64,000 bases of DNA from Rhinopithecimicrobium faecis (GTDB taxonomy: Bacteria; Bacteroidota; Bacteroidia; Sphingobacteriales; Sphingobacteriaceae): NCBI GenBank assembly GCA_017942165.1, contig JAGKSB010000005.1, positions 1-64,000 of the forward strand. The letters are read 5' to 3'. Position numbers and translations under genes: made by a program. Shown in pieces: positions 1 through 8,675 of this stretch. The notes under the pieces are model-generated. The model saw only the letters and a program-made list of their open reading frames with translations. It was not told where the DNA came from and did no database searches. Positions within the stretch are counted from its first letter, which is position 1, and every line of letters starts with the position of its first letter.

Positions 1-14
1 AAACTCTCCATTGT
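1..14 (-). rRNA. 16S rRNA, 5' end only
   Basis: Read on the minus strand the first bases give ACAATGGAGAGTTT, which matches the start of Bacteroidota 16S rRNA (the conserved AGAGTTT of the 8F primer site, followed outside the window by GATCCTGG). Only about 14 nt are inside, so the rest of the rRNA operon lies to the left. The assignment is strengthened by two Bacteroidota-type promoters and a structured leader immediately upstream. The exact mature 5' end is inferred from alignment with E. coli numbering. Confidence 0.75.
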
Positions 15-285
15 AAAATGAAGTGTGATCACTTGACTATTTATAAAAATAGAAATGTTGATCGTTTTATAATTTCTAATCTGAATTGACTTGGTTGAAT
101 TTTAGTATAACTTTCGTTGTTAAAATTCCAACTACTCATTACGCTACTTGATTATATCTTTTAAAGAACTTAGTCGCATCCGCATCTCGCTTCTGCTTTA
201 TATATCGTTCAGCACGTTTGCTGATTGATTTGTCATTTTTGTAATGTTAACATCCTTGCGATGTTAACCCCTTCGTTTCCGTCGG
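15..285 (-). other. 16S rRNA leader (transcribed spacer)
   Basis: Gene-free stretch between the rRNA promoter and the 16S start. It contains a 9-bp hairpin at 246-268 (arms GTTAACATC/GATGTTAAC), about 20 nt after the predicted start of transcription. Small hairpins lie at 21-34 (AAGTG/CACTT) and 37-52 (CTATTT/AAATAG), next to the 16S 5' end where the processing stem is expected. A boxA-like GTTCTTTAA lies around 161-169 on the minus strand. The processing and antitermination roles are inference; the hairpins are seen directly. Confidence 0.55.
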
Positions 286-290
286 GACTG

Positions 291-321
291 CAAAGGTAGG
301 AATCTTTTTTAAACTTCCAAA
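291..321 (-). promoter_or_regulatory. rRNA operon promoter, proximal
   Basis: On the minus strand TTTG (318-321) is followed after exactly 19 nt by TACCTTTG (291-298). This is the consensus Bacteroidota housekeeping promoter (-33 TTTG, -7 TAnnTTTG). It points to the 16S gene at the left edge. Confidence 0.75.
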
Positions 322-472
322 CTTTATTTGAAAAAAGTTTGTTTGCTTATTTTAAAGACCGTTTTTCAGGATAACTACTAAAAAAACTCCGAAGAGTAAT
401 TTTATTGATAAAGACCAAATAAATGGCTGCTTTTTCGTTTCGTATATACCGTTCCTCCCTTGCGGAGTGATG

Positions 473-504
473 CAAAGATAGGGCAAAAAACAAATACGAT
501 GCAA
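473..504 (-). promoter_or_regulatory. rRNA operon promoter, distal
   Basis: Minus-strand TTG (502-504), 21-nt spacer, TATCTTTG (473-480). The -7 box is perfect and the -33 box weaker and slightly further away. It lies about 180 bp upstream of the proximal promoter, as in tandem rRNA promoters. The remaining sequence from about 505 to 640 shows nothing I recognise. Confidence 0.55.
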
Positions 505-640
505 GCATTGTTTTGATATTTGTTGTAACTCGCTATTAGCTTGCTTTATAAATTTATTTGTACATAGAAAGCTCTCAATTTTCACTCTTAAGAAGCAGCT
601 ATTTGAAAGATATAACTATCATAGTTACTTTATAAAAGTA

Positions 641-671
641 AATGGGGGATTATCTACGATAATCCCCCATT
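641..671 (-). terminator. Hairpin terminator at the end of the SusCD/M60 operon
   Basis: A 13-14 bp perfect stem (AATGGGGGATTAT / ATAATCCCCCATT) around a 3-5 nt loop lies about 150 bp past the last stop codon of the leftward operon. On the minus strand it is followed by a T-rich TTTACTTTTAT stretch, so it fits a Rho-independent terminator for that operon. The T-tract is imperfect. Confidence 0.6.
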
Positions 672-683
672 GCCTCGGTAATA

Positions 684-753
684 CTATATACCAATTATCA
701 GTATCCTTTATTATATACCTATTATAAGTATCCTTTATTACATACCTATTATA
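684..753. repeat. 27-bp tandem repeat, about 2.5 copies
   Basis: Two adjacent 27-bp units at 700-726 and 727-753 differ at one base (T/C). A degenerate partial unit precedes them at 684-699. They lie between the last gene of the operon and its terminator hairpin. No coding potential or function is evident. Confidence 0.8.
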
Positions 754-823
754 AATCCCTTAAATGATCGATCAGTTAACAAATCTAGCGTATCAGAGAT
801 TTTATAAAATTAAAATAGGGCTA

Positions 824-2563
824 CTACTTTAAGAATTCTACTTCAAATCGGTTCAAGAACATTTGTCCTTCTAATTTCCATGTATCAGGAGCTGTCATAT
901 GTAACCAGTAGTAAACCTGACGCGCGATATCTTTATTCTGTAATAGAATCGCATTCTCATCTACATATGGAAGATTGTTCCCCGTTACCGAGTATTTATA
1001 ATCTCCTTGAATAGGTATGTCAGGACGGCCAGAAACTTTATTCTTAAAAATATTCGTACCATCATCCATCGGCCAGTTTCCTACGAGATTCTCCAACTTA
1101 GGGTGGTTGGTAGGAACGCCTACCCGTTTTGAATTTTCTAAGATCTCCGCTGCTGTCAAGGCTTTATTCCAGATATGTACATCCGCCATCTGCATATCAA
1201 TAAATCCACCAGAGAATACAGCGCCTTGAAAACCAAAAGTTAGTGGCGAAGAGGTGGTTACATTTTTCAAATTAACATTCTCATCAGACTTTTTAGCTGC
1301 TTCCATCCCATTAACATAAAATTTAGCTGTAGGAATACCATTTTCAAGACCAAAAACCCCTGTTATATGTGCCCATTTATCATCTAGAGAAACAGGTCCT
1401 CCGGAAATCTCCATCCCCCGGCTGCCGTCTCCTAGCCAGAAATTAATATTATTCCCTGCACGGAAGAATGACCATCCTGGTGTTGATCCTGAGCGCGAAG
1501 CCACCTTACTTAAGAAAGGTGGATAGATATACGAGTAGTTTCCTGCCGCATTTTTATTGATTTTTATCTTTGCTTCGACTGTTAGCTCACCTGTCTGACC
1601 CACATTATAAACTTCCTCACCTGCCGCAGCCGTTAAGTTTCGAGCACGCACCCCTTTTGCAGGGCCATTTTCGGAGCCGTCAAATCCATGAAAACGTACC
1701 GAGTTTATAAGGTCAGCATTTAACTCATTGGGTTTGAAGTCGGGGTGATAATAAATGGAAAATACATTACGCTCAGCAAAAGACTCCCCACCATAGGTAT
1801 TACCAATACCGCCATGCGAAGATGTCAATATGATTAACCAGTCTTCAAAAGCTTTATTTTCACGCGCATTTAATGCCGCTAACACTTCACCAATATAGCC
1901 ATCTACACGCGTAATAGCGTCCGAATAGTCTTTATTAGCAGCTAAGAAACCACTGCTTTTACCTGCATTAAGCACATCTTGGAAGTTTACAACGACTAAA
2001 TGTGCATTCTTATCCTTTAAGAAGGTTACTGCTTTATCTTTTACATCTTTATCTGTCGTGCCATAAAAAGCATCCGTAGCTTCCGGAAACAGCAAGTTAT
2101 TCATTGCCGACCAACGAGAGAATACCGCCGTATTGGAACTAGGCTTGACTTCCAAAATACGGTAAAACATAGAAGGATAAAATGGTAGCTCCCCATGTAA
2201 ATCTTCTCCTACGCCAGGCATAAAAGTGTCATCCGTAATCTTATGTGTAGGTGAGCCTACGCCTGTGGCAATAGTTGCCCAGGAGCTCGCATCACTGGTA
2301 TTAGGCTCCGTTAAAGCACTGAAGGAATATTTACTATGGCCTAATAAGGTTTTTATAGTTGTAGGCATCACCTTCTTCACTTCTTCCCCTACTCCACCAT
2401 CCATAGAGATGATTAGGACTTTACGTACAATGGGTGTTTCTCCTTCTTTTTCGTATTCTTCGAAGAAACCCGCAGGGTTATCATACTTCTTACAGCTGCC
2501 CAATGCTAATACTGCCAAGCAACAAATAGTAAGAATAGATTTAATCGATATATTTTTTTTCAT
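824..2563 (-). CDS. Phosphatase-fold + LamG lipoprotein (DUF4983-type), copy 1
   Basis: Secreted or surface lipoprotein, last gene of the operon. I start it at the second ATG (2563), giving MKKNISIKS and a lipobox ending LGSC at residue 24; a further ATG three codons upstream (2572) is possible. Residues about 48-290 resemble the alkaline phosphatase/type I phosphodiesterase fold: ISMDGG near residue 55, SSWATIATG near 94, TSSHGG near 247. Residues about 305-480 look like a concanavalin-like LamG domain and the C-terminus matches the DUF4983-type tail seen after LamG in Bacteroidota. The usual D-x-x-G-H metal motif reads LNAGK, so catalysis is doubtful, although one His (TSSHGG) remains. Paralogue of the gene at 4603-6315, with the peptidase gene between them. 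Function unknown; glycan or peptide-glycan binding is an inference. Confidence 0.75.
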   Translation of the reverse strand: MKKNISIKSILTICCLAVLALGSCKKYDNPAGFFEEYEKEGETPIVRKVLIISMDGGVGEEVKKVMPTTIKTLLGHSKYSFSALTEPNTSDASSWATIATGVGSPTHKITDDTFMPGVGEDLHGELPFYPSMFYRILEVKPSSNTAVFSRWSAMNNLLFPEATDAFYGTTDKDVKDKAVTFLKDKNAHLVVVNFQDVLNAGKSSGFLAANKDYSDAITRVDGYIGEVLAALNARENKAFEDWLIILTSSHGGIGNTYGGESFAERNVFSIYYHPDFKPNELNADLINSVRFHGFDGSENGPAKGVRARNLTAAAGEEVYNVGQTGELTVEAKIKINKNAAGNYSYIYPPFLSKVASRSGSTPGWSFFRAGNNINFWLGDGSRGMEISGGPVSLDDKWAHITGVFGLENGIPTAKFYVNGMEAAKKSDENVNLKNVTTSSPLTFGFQGAVFSGGFIDMQMADVHIWNKALTAAEILENSKRVGVPTNHPKLENLVGNWPMDDGTNIFKNKVSGRPDIPIQGDYKYSVTGNNLPYVDENAILLQNKDIARQVYYWLHMTAPDTWKLEGQMFLNRFEVEFLK

Positions 2564-2580
2564 GACTATCATTTTAACAA

Positions 2581-4581
2581 TTAATCAACATCGTAGAAAG
2601 CTCCAAACTCAGCTAATGATGTATGCGATGAATTTCCCCAGCTTTGATCCTTAAATGTAATTTTTACAAAACGTACATCCAGAGAAGACTTTAATAAGAT
2701 CTCTTGTCTATCCGCCGTATTTTTCAAATCAAATGTGCTTCCTGCAGCGAGGTCCGAAGTAGTTAGTTCACGGTAAGCCGAACCATTGCTACTAATTTCA
2801 ATTTTAATCGTACGTGGACGCGTACCTGCTGAGCTACGAGGAACGACATAGAATCCTTTTACAATCTCCGAAACAGCCATATCTAAAGATATAACATAAG
2901 GTAATGCTCCTGGAGGGTTGGTAGACCATGCGGAATGCCAAAATGAATCATTCTTTCCGTCTAATATAAATATACCCTTACCATTATTTGCACCTTCCCC
3001 CGTAAGCTCCTCTGAACTTATGGAGAGAAGTTTCCAAAGGCTACGATCTAAATCATACTTTGTTGGAATAGCCCCATTACCACCCGTATTTGTCATCGGG
3101 TTATAGGTCCAAATATTAGTTTCCATCGCTGGAAACTTCAGTTTCATTTCTCTTTTAGCCATTGGTGAGACAACAATACCCCAAGCTTCGCAGAATTTTG
3201 CATAATCACGTCCTGTGAAGTTACAGAGCTCCCGGTAGAAGAAATCACGCTTCGCTTCATCTAAACCGAAATAATAATCAGTATTTCTAGCTGTACGATA
3301 TAAATGCGTCATAAAAGCCCAACCATCTTCGCCATTCTTACCTTTGATCTTATTGAAAAGCTGTAAGAACAAGGTGATCTTAAAGAATGGGTCTTGTGAG
3401 ACAGCATCATTGATAATATTTTTAGGCCCAGCTTTTTCCGCATAAGCCAAAGCAAGTGGAAATTGTTCCGCTAAGGATGGATGTGCGCCCATAATATTTG
3501 TCTTATTACGGTGCGTACCATGGAATACAAAGAGGTTATTGGTCGTTTCACCCAAACCAGACCAAGACCAAGTTCCCACTTGTTGGTAGTTATGGCCAAT
3601 TTCATGGTAAGTACCCCAAGATCTTCCTGCACGCATGGTTTCCAAATTCGTCCATTCATCGAACCATTGCAAATCATTCTGTGCTACCCAAGGATTACCA
3701 GAGTGCGCATATCCGGCAGAAGGCTGAATATCTAAGACGCCACGCTCGGGTAGCGTAGGATACCGATTTTTTAAGTCCGCAGCATTCTCAGTCAAGCCCA
3801 TCCAATCGTAGAAATCCTGCTCATAGATCTTATCCCATTCCTGCATAATTAAATTCATATCACGCAATCTACCTTCATTGATCATGCGTAAAACCGACAT
3901 ACGTGGTACCGTGTAAATTGTTCTTTTAGAACGTAACTCTAACCAAGGCACATCAGTATTTTGAACTTCAGCAATCCATTTTTGAACATCCGTCTTACCC
4001 AACACAAAATCAGCTGCTTTTACAGCGCCTGAGAACTTGAGTTGAATAGGTTTCTCTTGCGAAATATTAGCCCGTAACCAGATGGTTCCACCATAGAGAT
4101 TCTTCACATAATTCGTACCTGGAAAAAGCTCCTTTACCGTATAGATTAATTCATCTCTACGCAGGGGATTCTTTCCAGCAAGGTTATCCATATGAGCCCC
4201 AATTTGCACCGTAATACCTAAGACCCCTTCAGGGACAACGATCTTTATGTTCTCTCCTGCTGGCGCATATAGGCTCGTACTAAATATTGCTTTAGGAAGG
4301 GCCTGTACAAGCATATCTGTCGTCCGCGGATCCGTAAATTTCATATCTACAGAAATTAAGGTATCCTTTATACGGGGTACAGGAACACCGACTAATCCAG
4401 GAAATATTCTCGCTCTGTGATATAAGCTTTTATCTGCTACATTCATCACGGTATCAACCTCTCCTGAAGGAGTTTCGGTACCCGACTGATAGCCATTTTC
4501 AAATTCATACCCATATTTTCCACAGGAAGTGAAAACAGTTAGCAGGGTAAAAAATGTAAATAGTATATTCTTTCTTTTCAT
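2581..4581 (-). CDS. M60-like zinc metallopeptidase lipoprotein with C-terminal discoidin-like domain
   Basis: Lipoprotein (lipobox FTSC, Cys20). The core carries the gluzincin signature HEIGH at residues 326-330 with a Glu about 15 residues later (GLGE), matching HExxH-x(8-28)-E of the M60/enhancin-like family. Several characterised members of this family cleave O-glycosylated (mucin-type) proteins. The last roughly 140 residues resemble an F5/8 type C (discoidin) carbohydrate-binding domain (WHSAW, then a beta-rich stretch ending in FVKITF). It lies between two LamG lipoproteins in the SusCD operon (8 and 21 bp gaps), so it is probably the degradative enzyme of the locus. Substrate is inferred from the family, not seen. 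Confidence 0.88.
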   Translation of the reverse strand: MKRKNILFTFFTLLTVFTSCGKYGYEFENGYQSGTETPSGEVDTVMNVADKSLYHRARIFPGLVGVPVPRIKDTLISVDMKFTDPRTTDMLVQALPKAIFSTSLYAPAGENIKIVVPEGVLGITVQIGAHMDNLAGKNPLRRDELIYTVKELFPGTNYVKNLYGGTIWLRANISQEKPIQLKFSGAVKAADFVLGKTDVQKWIAEVQNTDVPWLELRSKRTIYTVPRMSVLRMINEGRLRDMNLIMQEWDKIYEQDFYDWMGLTENAADLKNRYPTLPERGVLDIQPSAGYAHSGNPWVAQNDLQWFDEWTNLETMRAGRSWGTYHEIGHNYQQVGTWSWSGLGETTNNLFVFHGTHRNKTNIMGAHPSLAEQFPLALAYAEKAGPKNIINDAVSQDPFFKITLFLQLFNKIKGKNGEDGWAFMTHLYRTARNTDYYFGLDEAKRDFFYRELCNFTGRDYAKFCEAWGIVVSPMAKREMKLKFPAMETNIWTYNPMTNTGGNGAIPTKYDLDRSLWKLLSISSEELTGEGANNGKGIFILDGKNDSFWHSAWSTNPPGALPYVISLDMAVSEIVKGFYVVPRSSAGTRPRTIKIEISSNGSAYRELTTSDLAAGSTFDLKNTADRQEILLKSSLDVRFVKITFKDQSWGNSSHTSLAEFGAFYDVD

Positions 4582-4602
4582 AATTCAATAGTAAAATTGT
4601 TA

Positions 4603-6315
4603 TTAATCGCGCATCGTTCTGTAAGCTGGAGCCCAGCCTTTTCCATCTAACTGCCATGAAGAAGGTACCGTAATACCTAACCACTGATAGACCATAAATG
4701 GTGCATCTACCCCATTAGGCACTAATCTGTAGAAGGAAGCTGCAATAGCTGGTTGGAAATGACTTACCACATCTGAAAAATTCGACCAATTATAAGGACC
4801 TGTTAAAGATAGATTTCTCTTATTAAGAGATTTATCTGTTAATAAATTTTTACCTACATCATCAAATCCTGGCCAATAACCTTGCAGGCTATTGAAGTGA
4901 GGATGTCCCTCATCGACCTGAACAATACCCGCTAATTTTTTGACCTCCTCTTTCGTAAATGCACGGTTGAAAATCTGAATATTAGCAATAGAATAATCAG
5001 CATTTGTGTTTCCATCATTCTCAATTTTCCCTACGCGAATTGGCGTTTGGTTATCGGGGTTATTACCATTTGCTACCATAGCCGCATTAAACGTCCCATC
5101 GGTAAATGCGCGAATGGAATCTAGCGAACCTGCACGGTCAATTACTACCGTTAAGGAATGCCATTTACCGTCATTGATTACAGCACCTTTCACCTGACCT
5201 GCCATATTAGAATTAAACATCCAATAATTACCTTCAGAAAACATATTCCATCCTGGTCCAGAAAATCCTACAGCACGTTTAGAAAAAAACGATGGGTAGT
5301 ACAAGTTGACATCAGGGTTGGTGTACTTGATAAATAGATTGATCGTGTAATCCGTCTGAACACCAAAATTAAATGCTGAAAGATCAGCCAATTTCGCTTG
5401 TACAGGTGTACCATTATACGTGTATCGTACCGCATTCCCTTCAAAAGGAATTTCTGTAGATGTCGGCTTATTAACATATTTGGTTTCAAATTTAGGGCTA
5501 TAGAACATGGTAAATGTATTACGCTTAGGATCTCCATAAACCGTATTATCAGCCGTAGATTTTGCCAAGTCTGCTCCTGTTGAAGAAGTGATAATAACTA
5601 ACCAATTCTCTTTAGCATAACTTGGACGCGCTTTAATAGTTGTCATTAGATCACCTATCTGCGTATCTAGCTGGCGTATTGCCGAAACATAAGTCGCATT
5701 GTTGATCGAATAGCCCGAAGTCTTTCCAGCTTGATCTACAGCGGAATAATGTAAAACCGTTAAATCCTCCTCTGAATCCTTAAGCGTTTTTATAGCTTCC
5801 ACTTGTAATTGCACATCCGTCGTAAAGGCTGTCTTCACTTGTGCATCCTTCCCAAGGCTCGCAATGATCCGCGCATCTGTAGCTAACACTGCGGAGCGAA
5901 ATTGCCCATTTACTTGATTTATACGGGAGAATATAGAAGGAAATTTCGCTAATTCCGTGGAAGATAAGTCGCTTTCTGAGACCCCATGTTTTTGGGGGTT
6001 TACGCCAGTAAGCAAAGTCGTCCATGCGGACTCCTTCGTTAAATTAGTGGTGTTGGCGTCCGCTAGAGAGCTAAAACTATAAAGTGAAGATTTGCCAATT
6101 TCACTGATACGTGGCGTTTCCAATTTTTGCAGGTCGCTTCCCGACAAGCCGTCGACAACAATATAGAGAATCTTTGCCTTTCCAAATTGGGAAACATCGG
6201 ATTCTGTATATTCCTTTAATTGATTCGTAACCTCCTTATTACACGAAGTGAAGAAGCTTGCTGCACCAATTAATAGTGCAGCTATATAGGTAGATTTTAA
6301 TTGTGTACGTTTCAT
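4603..6315 (-). CDS. Phosphatase-fold + LamG lipoprotein (DUF4983-type), copy 2
   Basis: Lipoprotein (lipobox FTSC, Cys25). An alkaline phosphatase-like N-terminal half (residues about 47-290: YIVVDG with D55, SAWTTLLTG near 96) is followed by a LamG-like domain (about 310-480) and a DUF4983-like tail. The metal-ligand motifs are degraded: the D-x-x-G-H motif reads DQAGK (194-198) and the TSDHG motif reads TSSTG (243-247), losing both Asp and His. It is therefore probably a non-catalytic binding protein. It starts 2 bp after the preceding gene's stop, consistent with translational coupling. Homologous along its length to the gene at 824-2563. Confidence 0.75.
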   Translation of the reverse strand: MKRTQLKSTYIAALLIGAASFFTSCNKEVTNQLKEYTESDVSQFGKAKILYIVVDGLSGSDLQKLETPRISEIGKSSLYSFSSLADANTTNLTKESAWTTLLTGVNPQKHGVSESDLSSTELAKFPSIFSRINQVNGQFRSAVLATDARIIASLGKDAQVKTAFTTDVQLQVEAIKTLKDSEEDLTVLHYSAVDQAGKTSGYSINNATYVSAIRQLDTQIGDLMTTIKARPSYAKENWLVIITSSTGADLAKSTADNTVYGDPKRNTFTMFYSPKFETKYVNKPTSTEIPFEGNAVRYTYNGTPVQAKLADLSAFNFGVQTDYTINLFIKYTNPDVNLYYPSFFSKRAVGFSGPGWNMFSEGNYWMFNSNMAGQVKGAVINDGKWHSLTVVIDRAGSLDSIRAFTDGTFNAAMVANGNNPDNQTPIRVGKIENDGNTNADYSIANIQIFNRAFTKEEVKKLAGIVQVDEGHPHFNSLQGYWPGFDDVGKNLLTDKSLNKRNLSLTGPYNWSNFSDVVSHFQPAIAASFYRLVPNGVDAPFMVYQWLGITVPSSWQLDGKGWAPAYRTMRD

Positions 6316-6317
6316 AA

Positions 6318-7913
6318 CTAATTTTTTATTTCCAGTTTAAATAAACCACCACCCGCTTTATTGTCAACCTTAAAAATATTACCAGCAATATAAATAGCAG
6401 GGTTTCCTAAAGATGACGTGGTCTCAATAACTTGCGCAACAGAACCCATAAAAGGCCCCATATTATTGTATTGCTGCTCCGCTTCACCTTTTTCATTCAG
6501 TATTAATAATGCCGAACGGTTGATGCCATTATATTTTTTTAAATTTCCTGCAACAAGGACTTTTCCGGAATTTAATAGTTGCGCAAATTGTGCAGATCCA
6601 TCACCCACATCTCCAAATTTAAATTGCGTATCTACGCTACCAGATTTATCTAGCAGCACGACCCCATTAGCCGGTCTTCCATTAAAATTTTTGAAAATAC
6701 CTGTTATGGCAAACTTCTGAAGTTGCTGATTATAAGTCATCGAAAAAATGCGATCATCCGCAGCTGAGCCTACATTAAAAGTAGGATCAATGGTGCCATC
6801 CACATTCAGACGGACAATACCCTTTGCCGCTTTTCCATTAAACTGCGTGAATAACCCAACTAACACTAACTTATCATCTTCTTGAAGTATGGCATCAAGC
6901 ACGATACCATTTGCTCCCGTATGATCGTGCATATAAGTAGAGTCTAAGTCCCCGTTATTCTTCAAACGTATAACACTACGTGCTTTCGTAAATATGCCAC
7001 GCTTTGAATTACGTGAAGAGTAGTTGTAGTCCACTTTTACATAGTGTGAAAAAGAACCTACCACAAGAATTTTCTCATCCTTTGTTAAGAATGTTCTGCT
7101 GATGTCACCCCCAATTACACCACCATTAAAAGTTGATACTGTGTCATATCCATTCTCCGGTTTTTCCGGTGTCGTATTTAACACGGAAACTATGGTTGTA
7201 TCCAAGGTGCCATTTGCATTCAATCGGGCAAGACCATTGACACTCTTCTCATTGTAATTTTGAAAATATCCGCCAATAATCAGTTGACCATTATTCTGTC
7301 TAACGATGGCTTTTACGCCATCCACCGTACCTTTTTGAAAGTTGAAGTTTGTCGCCGTCTTTCCATTCGCAGTGATATAGTGCATACCATTTCTGAAAAC
7401 GGTTTCTGAAGCTTCTAAATCAAAGTTATTGAAAAATCCACCGACGATTAATCCGCCCGCATAAGGATATATAGCATTCACGGAATTATTAAATCCCGAG
7501 ACGATATCGTAATTTTTATCGATGCCGACTTTCCCTTCAATAGTCACATAAGGACCAAAGAATACCTGGTTATCAATCTTTATAGTTGCAGCACCAGAGC
7601 TCACTAATTCTGGAATTTTTACGGTGATCACCGAATCATTTAAGCTCACTACTTCTGTCGCTTGCTCATTGATAAAGAATTGGATATCCTTTTCAAAAGC
7701 TTTCACCCCTTTTACTGAGAAATTCATTAAGGAACCTGGTTTTCCAGATTCCGGGTCTGTGTATTTTCCCATAAATTTAACACCGAAGGGCTCCTTACCT
7801 CCAGCGTAGGGATCTTGACCTATCGCTAATTCTTTCTTACAGCCCATAGTAAGCACAAGCGTACTACAGAAGAGTAGAAAAATAAAGCTTTTTATCATAT
7901 TCACTATTTTCAT
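6318..7913 (-). CDS. DUF5008-like lipoprotein with IPT/TIG-like and delta-60 repeats
   Basis: Lipoprotein (lipobox TMGC, Cys25; a second in-frame ATG five codons later also keeps the signal). Residues about 40-125 resemble an IPT/TIG immunoglobulin-like fold as in the DUF5008 family. Residues about 140-520 contain roughly six delta-60-type repeats of the form G-x-F-x-x-[FY]-N-G ... L-x-x-[DN]-G-x-x-D-x-x-F (for example VGLFTQFNGKAAKGIVRLN), predicting a beta-propeller. DUF5008 proteins typically accompany SusC/SusD pairs. A surface-exposed ligand-binding role is inferred; no catalytic motif was recognised. Confidence 0.75.
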   Translation of the reverse strand: MKIVNMIKSFIFLLFCSTLVLTMGCKKELAIGQDPYAGGKEPFGVKFMGKYTDPESGKPGSLMNFSVKGVKAFEKDIQFFINEQATEVVSLNDSVITVKIPELVSSGAATIKIDNQVFFGPYVTIEGKVGIDKNYDIVSGFNNSVNAIYPYAGGLIVGGFFNNFDLEASETVFRNGMHYITANGKTATNFNFQKGTVDGVKAIVRQNNGQLIIGGYFQNYNEKSVNGLARLNANGTLDTTIVSVLNTTPEKPENGYDTVSTFNGGVIGGDISRTFLTKDEKILVVGSFSHYVKVDYNYSSRNSKRGIFTKARSVIRLKNNGDLDSTYMHDHTGANGIVLDAILQEDDKLVLVGLFTQFNGKAAKGIVRLNVDGTIDPTFNVGSAADDRIFSMTYNQQLQKFAITGIFKNFNGRPANGVVLLDKSGSVDTQFKFGDVGDGSAQFAQLLNSGKVLVAGNLKKYNGINRSALLILNEKGEAEQQYNNMGPFMGSVAQVIETTSSLGNPAIYIAGNIFKVDNKAGGGLFKLEIKN

Positions 7914-7935
7914 ATTTTAAAAGTTTATACGCTGA

Positions 7936-8670
7936 TTAGTTATATGTAATCCCTTTAGAGATCGCTGAGTTAACAAAATTGAAGGCCTGAAATCCAAAAG
8001 AATGTTTCGAAAATTGGATCACATGCAGGACACCATTTTTCGTTTGAATATCTGAGGTCGCAATAGGGGCTGTAATCATTGTACGGCCTACATTTGAGAA
8101 GTCAAAGACATAGTTGATATACAATTGGCGGTATCCAGCATATTTAACAGTCTGCTTAATGCCTGCAGAGTTTTGCGTAATTACATCATTGTATAGCACG
8201 CCGATATTCATTGCTTGCCCTTGGTAAGACAAATATCCCTGCCCTGGGTAAGCTTGTAAATCTAACGTGTCAATTTGCGTAAAGTCCTTTAATAAGAATT
8301 TTTTCTTAACGATATATTGCGATAAATACTCCTTCCATACCGCTTTATTAACTTGATTTAATTGCTTCACCGTATCTTGACCACTGAAGTAAAGGCTACG
8401 GTTTAAATTAATCAATGTACGACGAATGGTCGCATCTGCAGGAGCAAAGAAAGTTACTTCTTCATTTTTAAGTACTTCCTCTAATTCAGCTAATTTCACA
8501 ACCTGAGTTAACGTGTCAAATAAATCCTTTCTGGTATTTAGATAATCCCAAGTGGACCCTTCAAATTTAGGGTTGTGTACTCCCGTTTCCTCGTAATAAT
8601 CTTTGTTGCAGGCCCCAAAAACAAGCGTTATTAAGGCTAAAAGAATTCCTAATTTTAGATGTGTTTTCAT
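7936..8670 (-). CDS. Fasciclin-domain lipoprotein, copy 1
   Basis: I place the start at the ATG encoding MKTHLKLG (8670). The longer frame to 8685 would overlap the preceding SusD gene, whereas this start leaves a 5-bp gap and gives a standard signal with lipobox FGAC (Cys21). A FAS1 domain is supported by the H1-like motif TFFAPAD near residue 72 and the H2-like motif NGVLHVIQ near the C-terminus. FAS1 domains mediate adhesion or protein-protein contact; in SusCD loci their role is undefined. Paralogue of the gene at 14420-15112, which occupies the same position after the other SusD. Confidence 0.85.
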   Translation of the reverse strand: MKTHLKLGILLALITLVFGACNKDYYEETGVHNPKFEGSTWDYLNTRKDLFDTLTQVVKLAELEEVLKNEEVTFFAPADATIRRTLINLNRSLYFSGQDTVKQLNQVNKAVWKEYLSQYIVKKKFLLKDFTQIDTLDLQAYPGQGYLSYQGQAMNIGVLYNDVITQNSAGIKQTVKYAGYRQLYINYVFDFSNVGRTMITAPIATSDIQTKNGVLHVIQFSKHSFGFQAFNFVNSAISKGITYN

Positions 8671-8675
8671 AAGGC

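Noticed and set aside
352..585. 77-codon open frame on the minus strand upstream of the rRNA gene
   Set aside because: It crosses the distal rRNA promoter box at 473-480, has no recognisable domain, and its composition looks like untranslated AT-rich sequence.
700..753. Possible short CRISPR array
   Set aside because: The two 27-bp units are directly adjacent with no spacers and no cas genes are nearby; it is a plain tandem repeat.
2226..2654. 142-codon open frame on the plus strand
   Set aside because: Lies antisense over the copy-1 LamG lipoprotein and the M60 gene junction; the minus-strand frames have clear signals and domains, this one does not.
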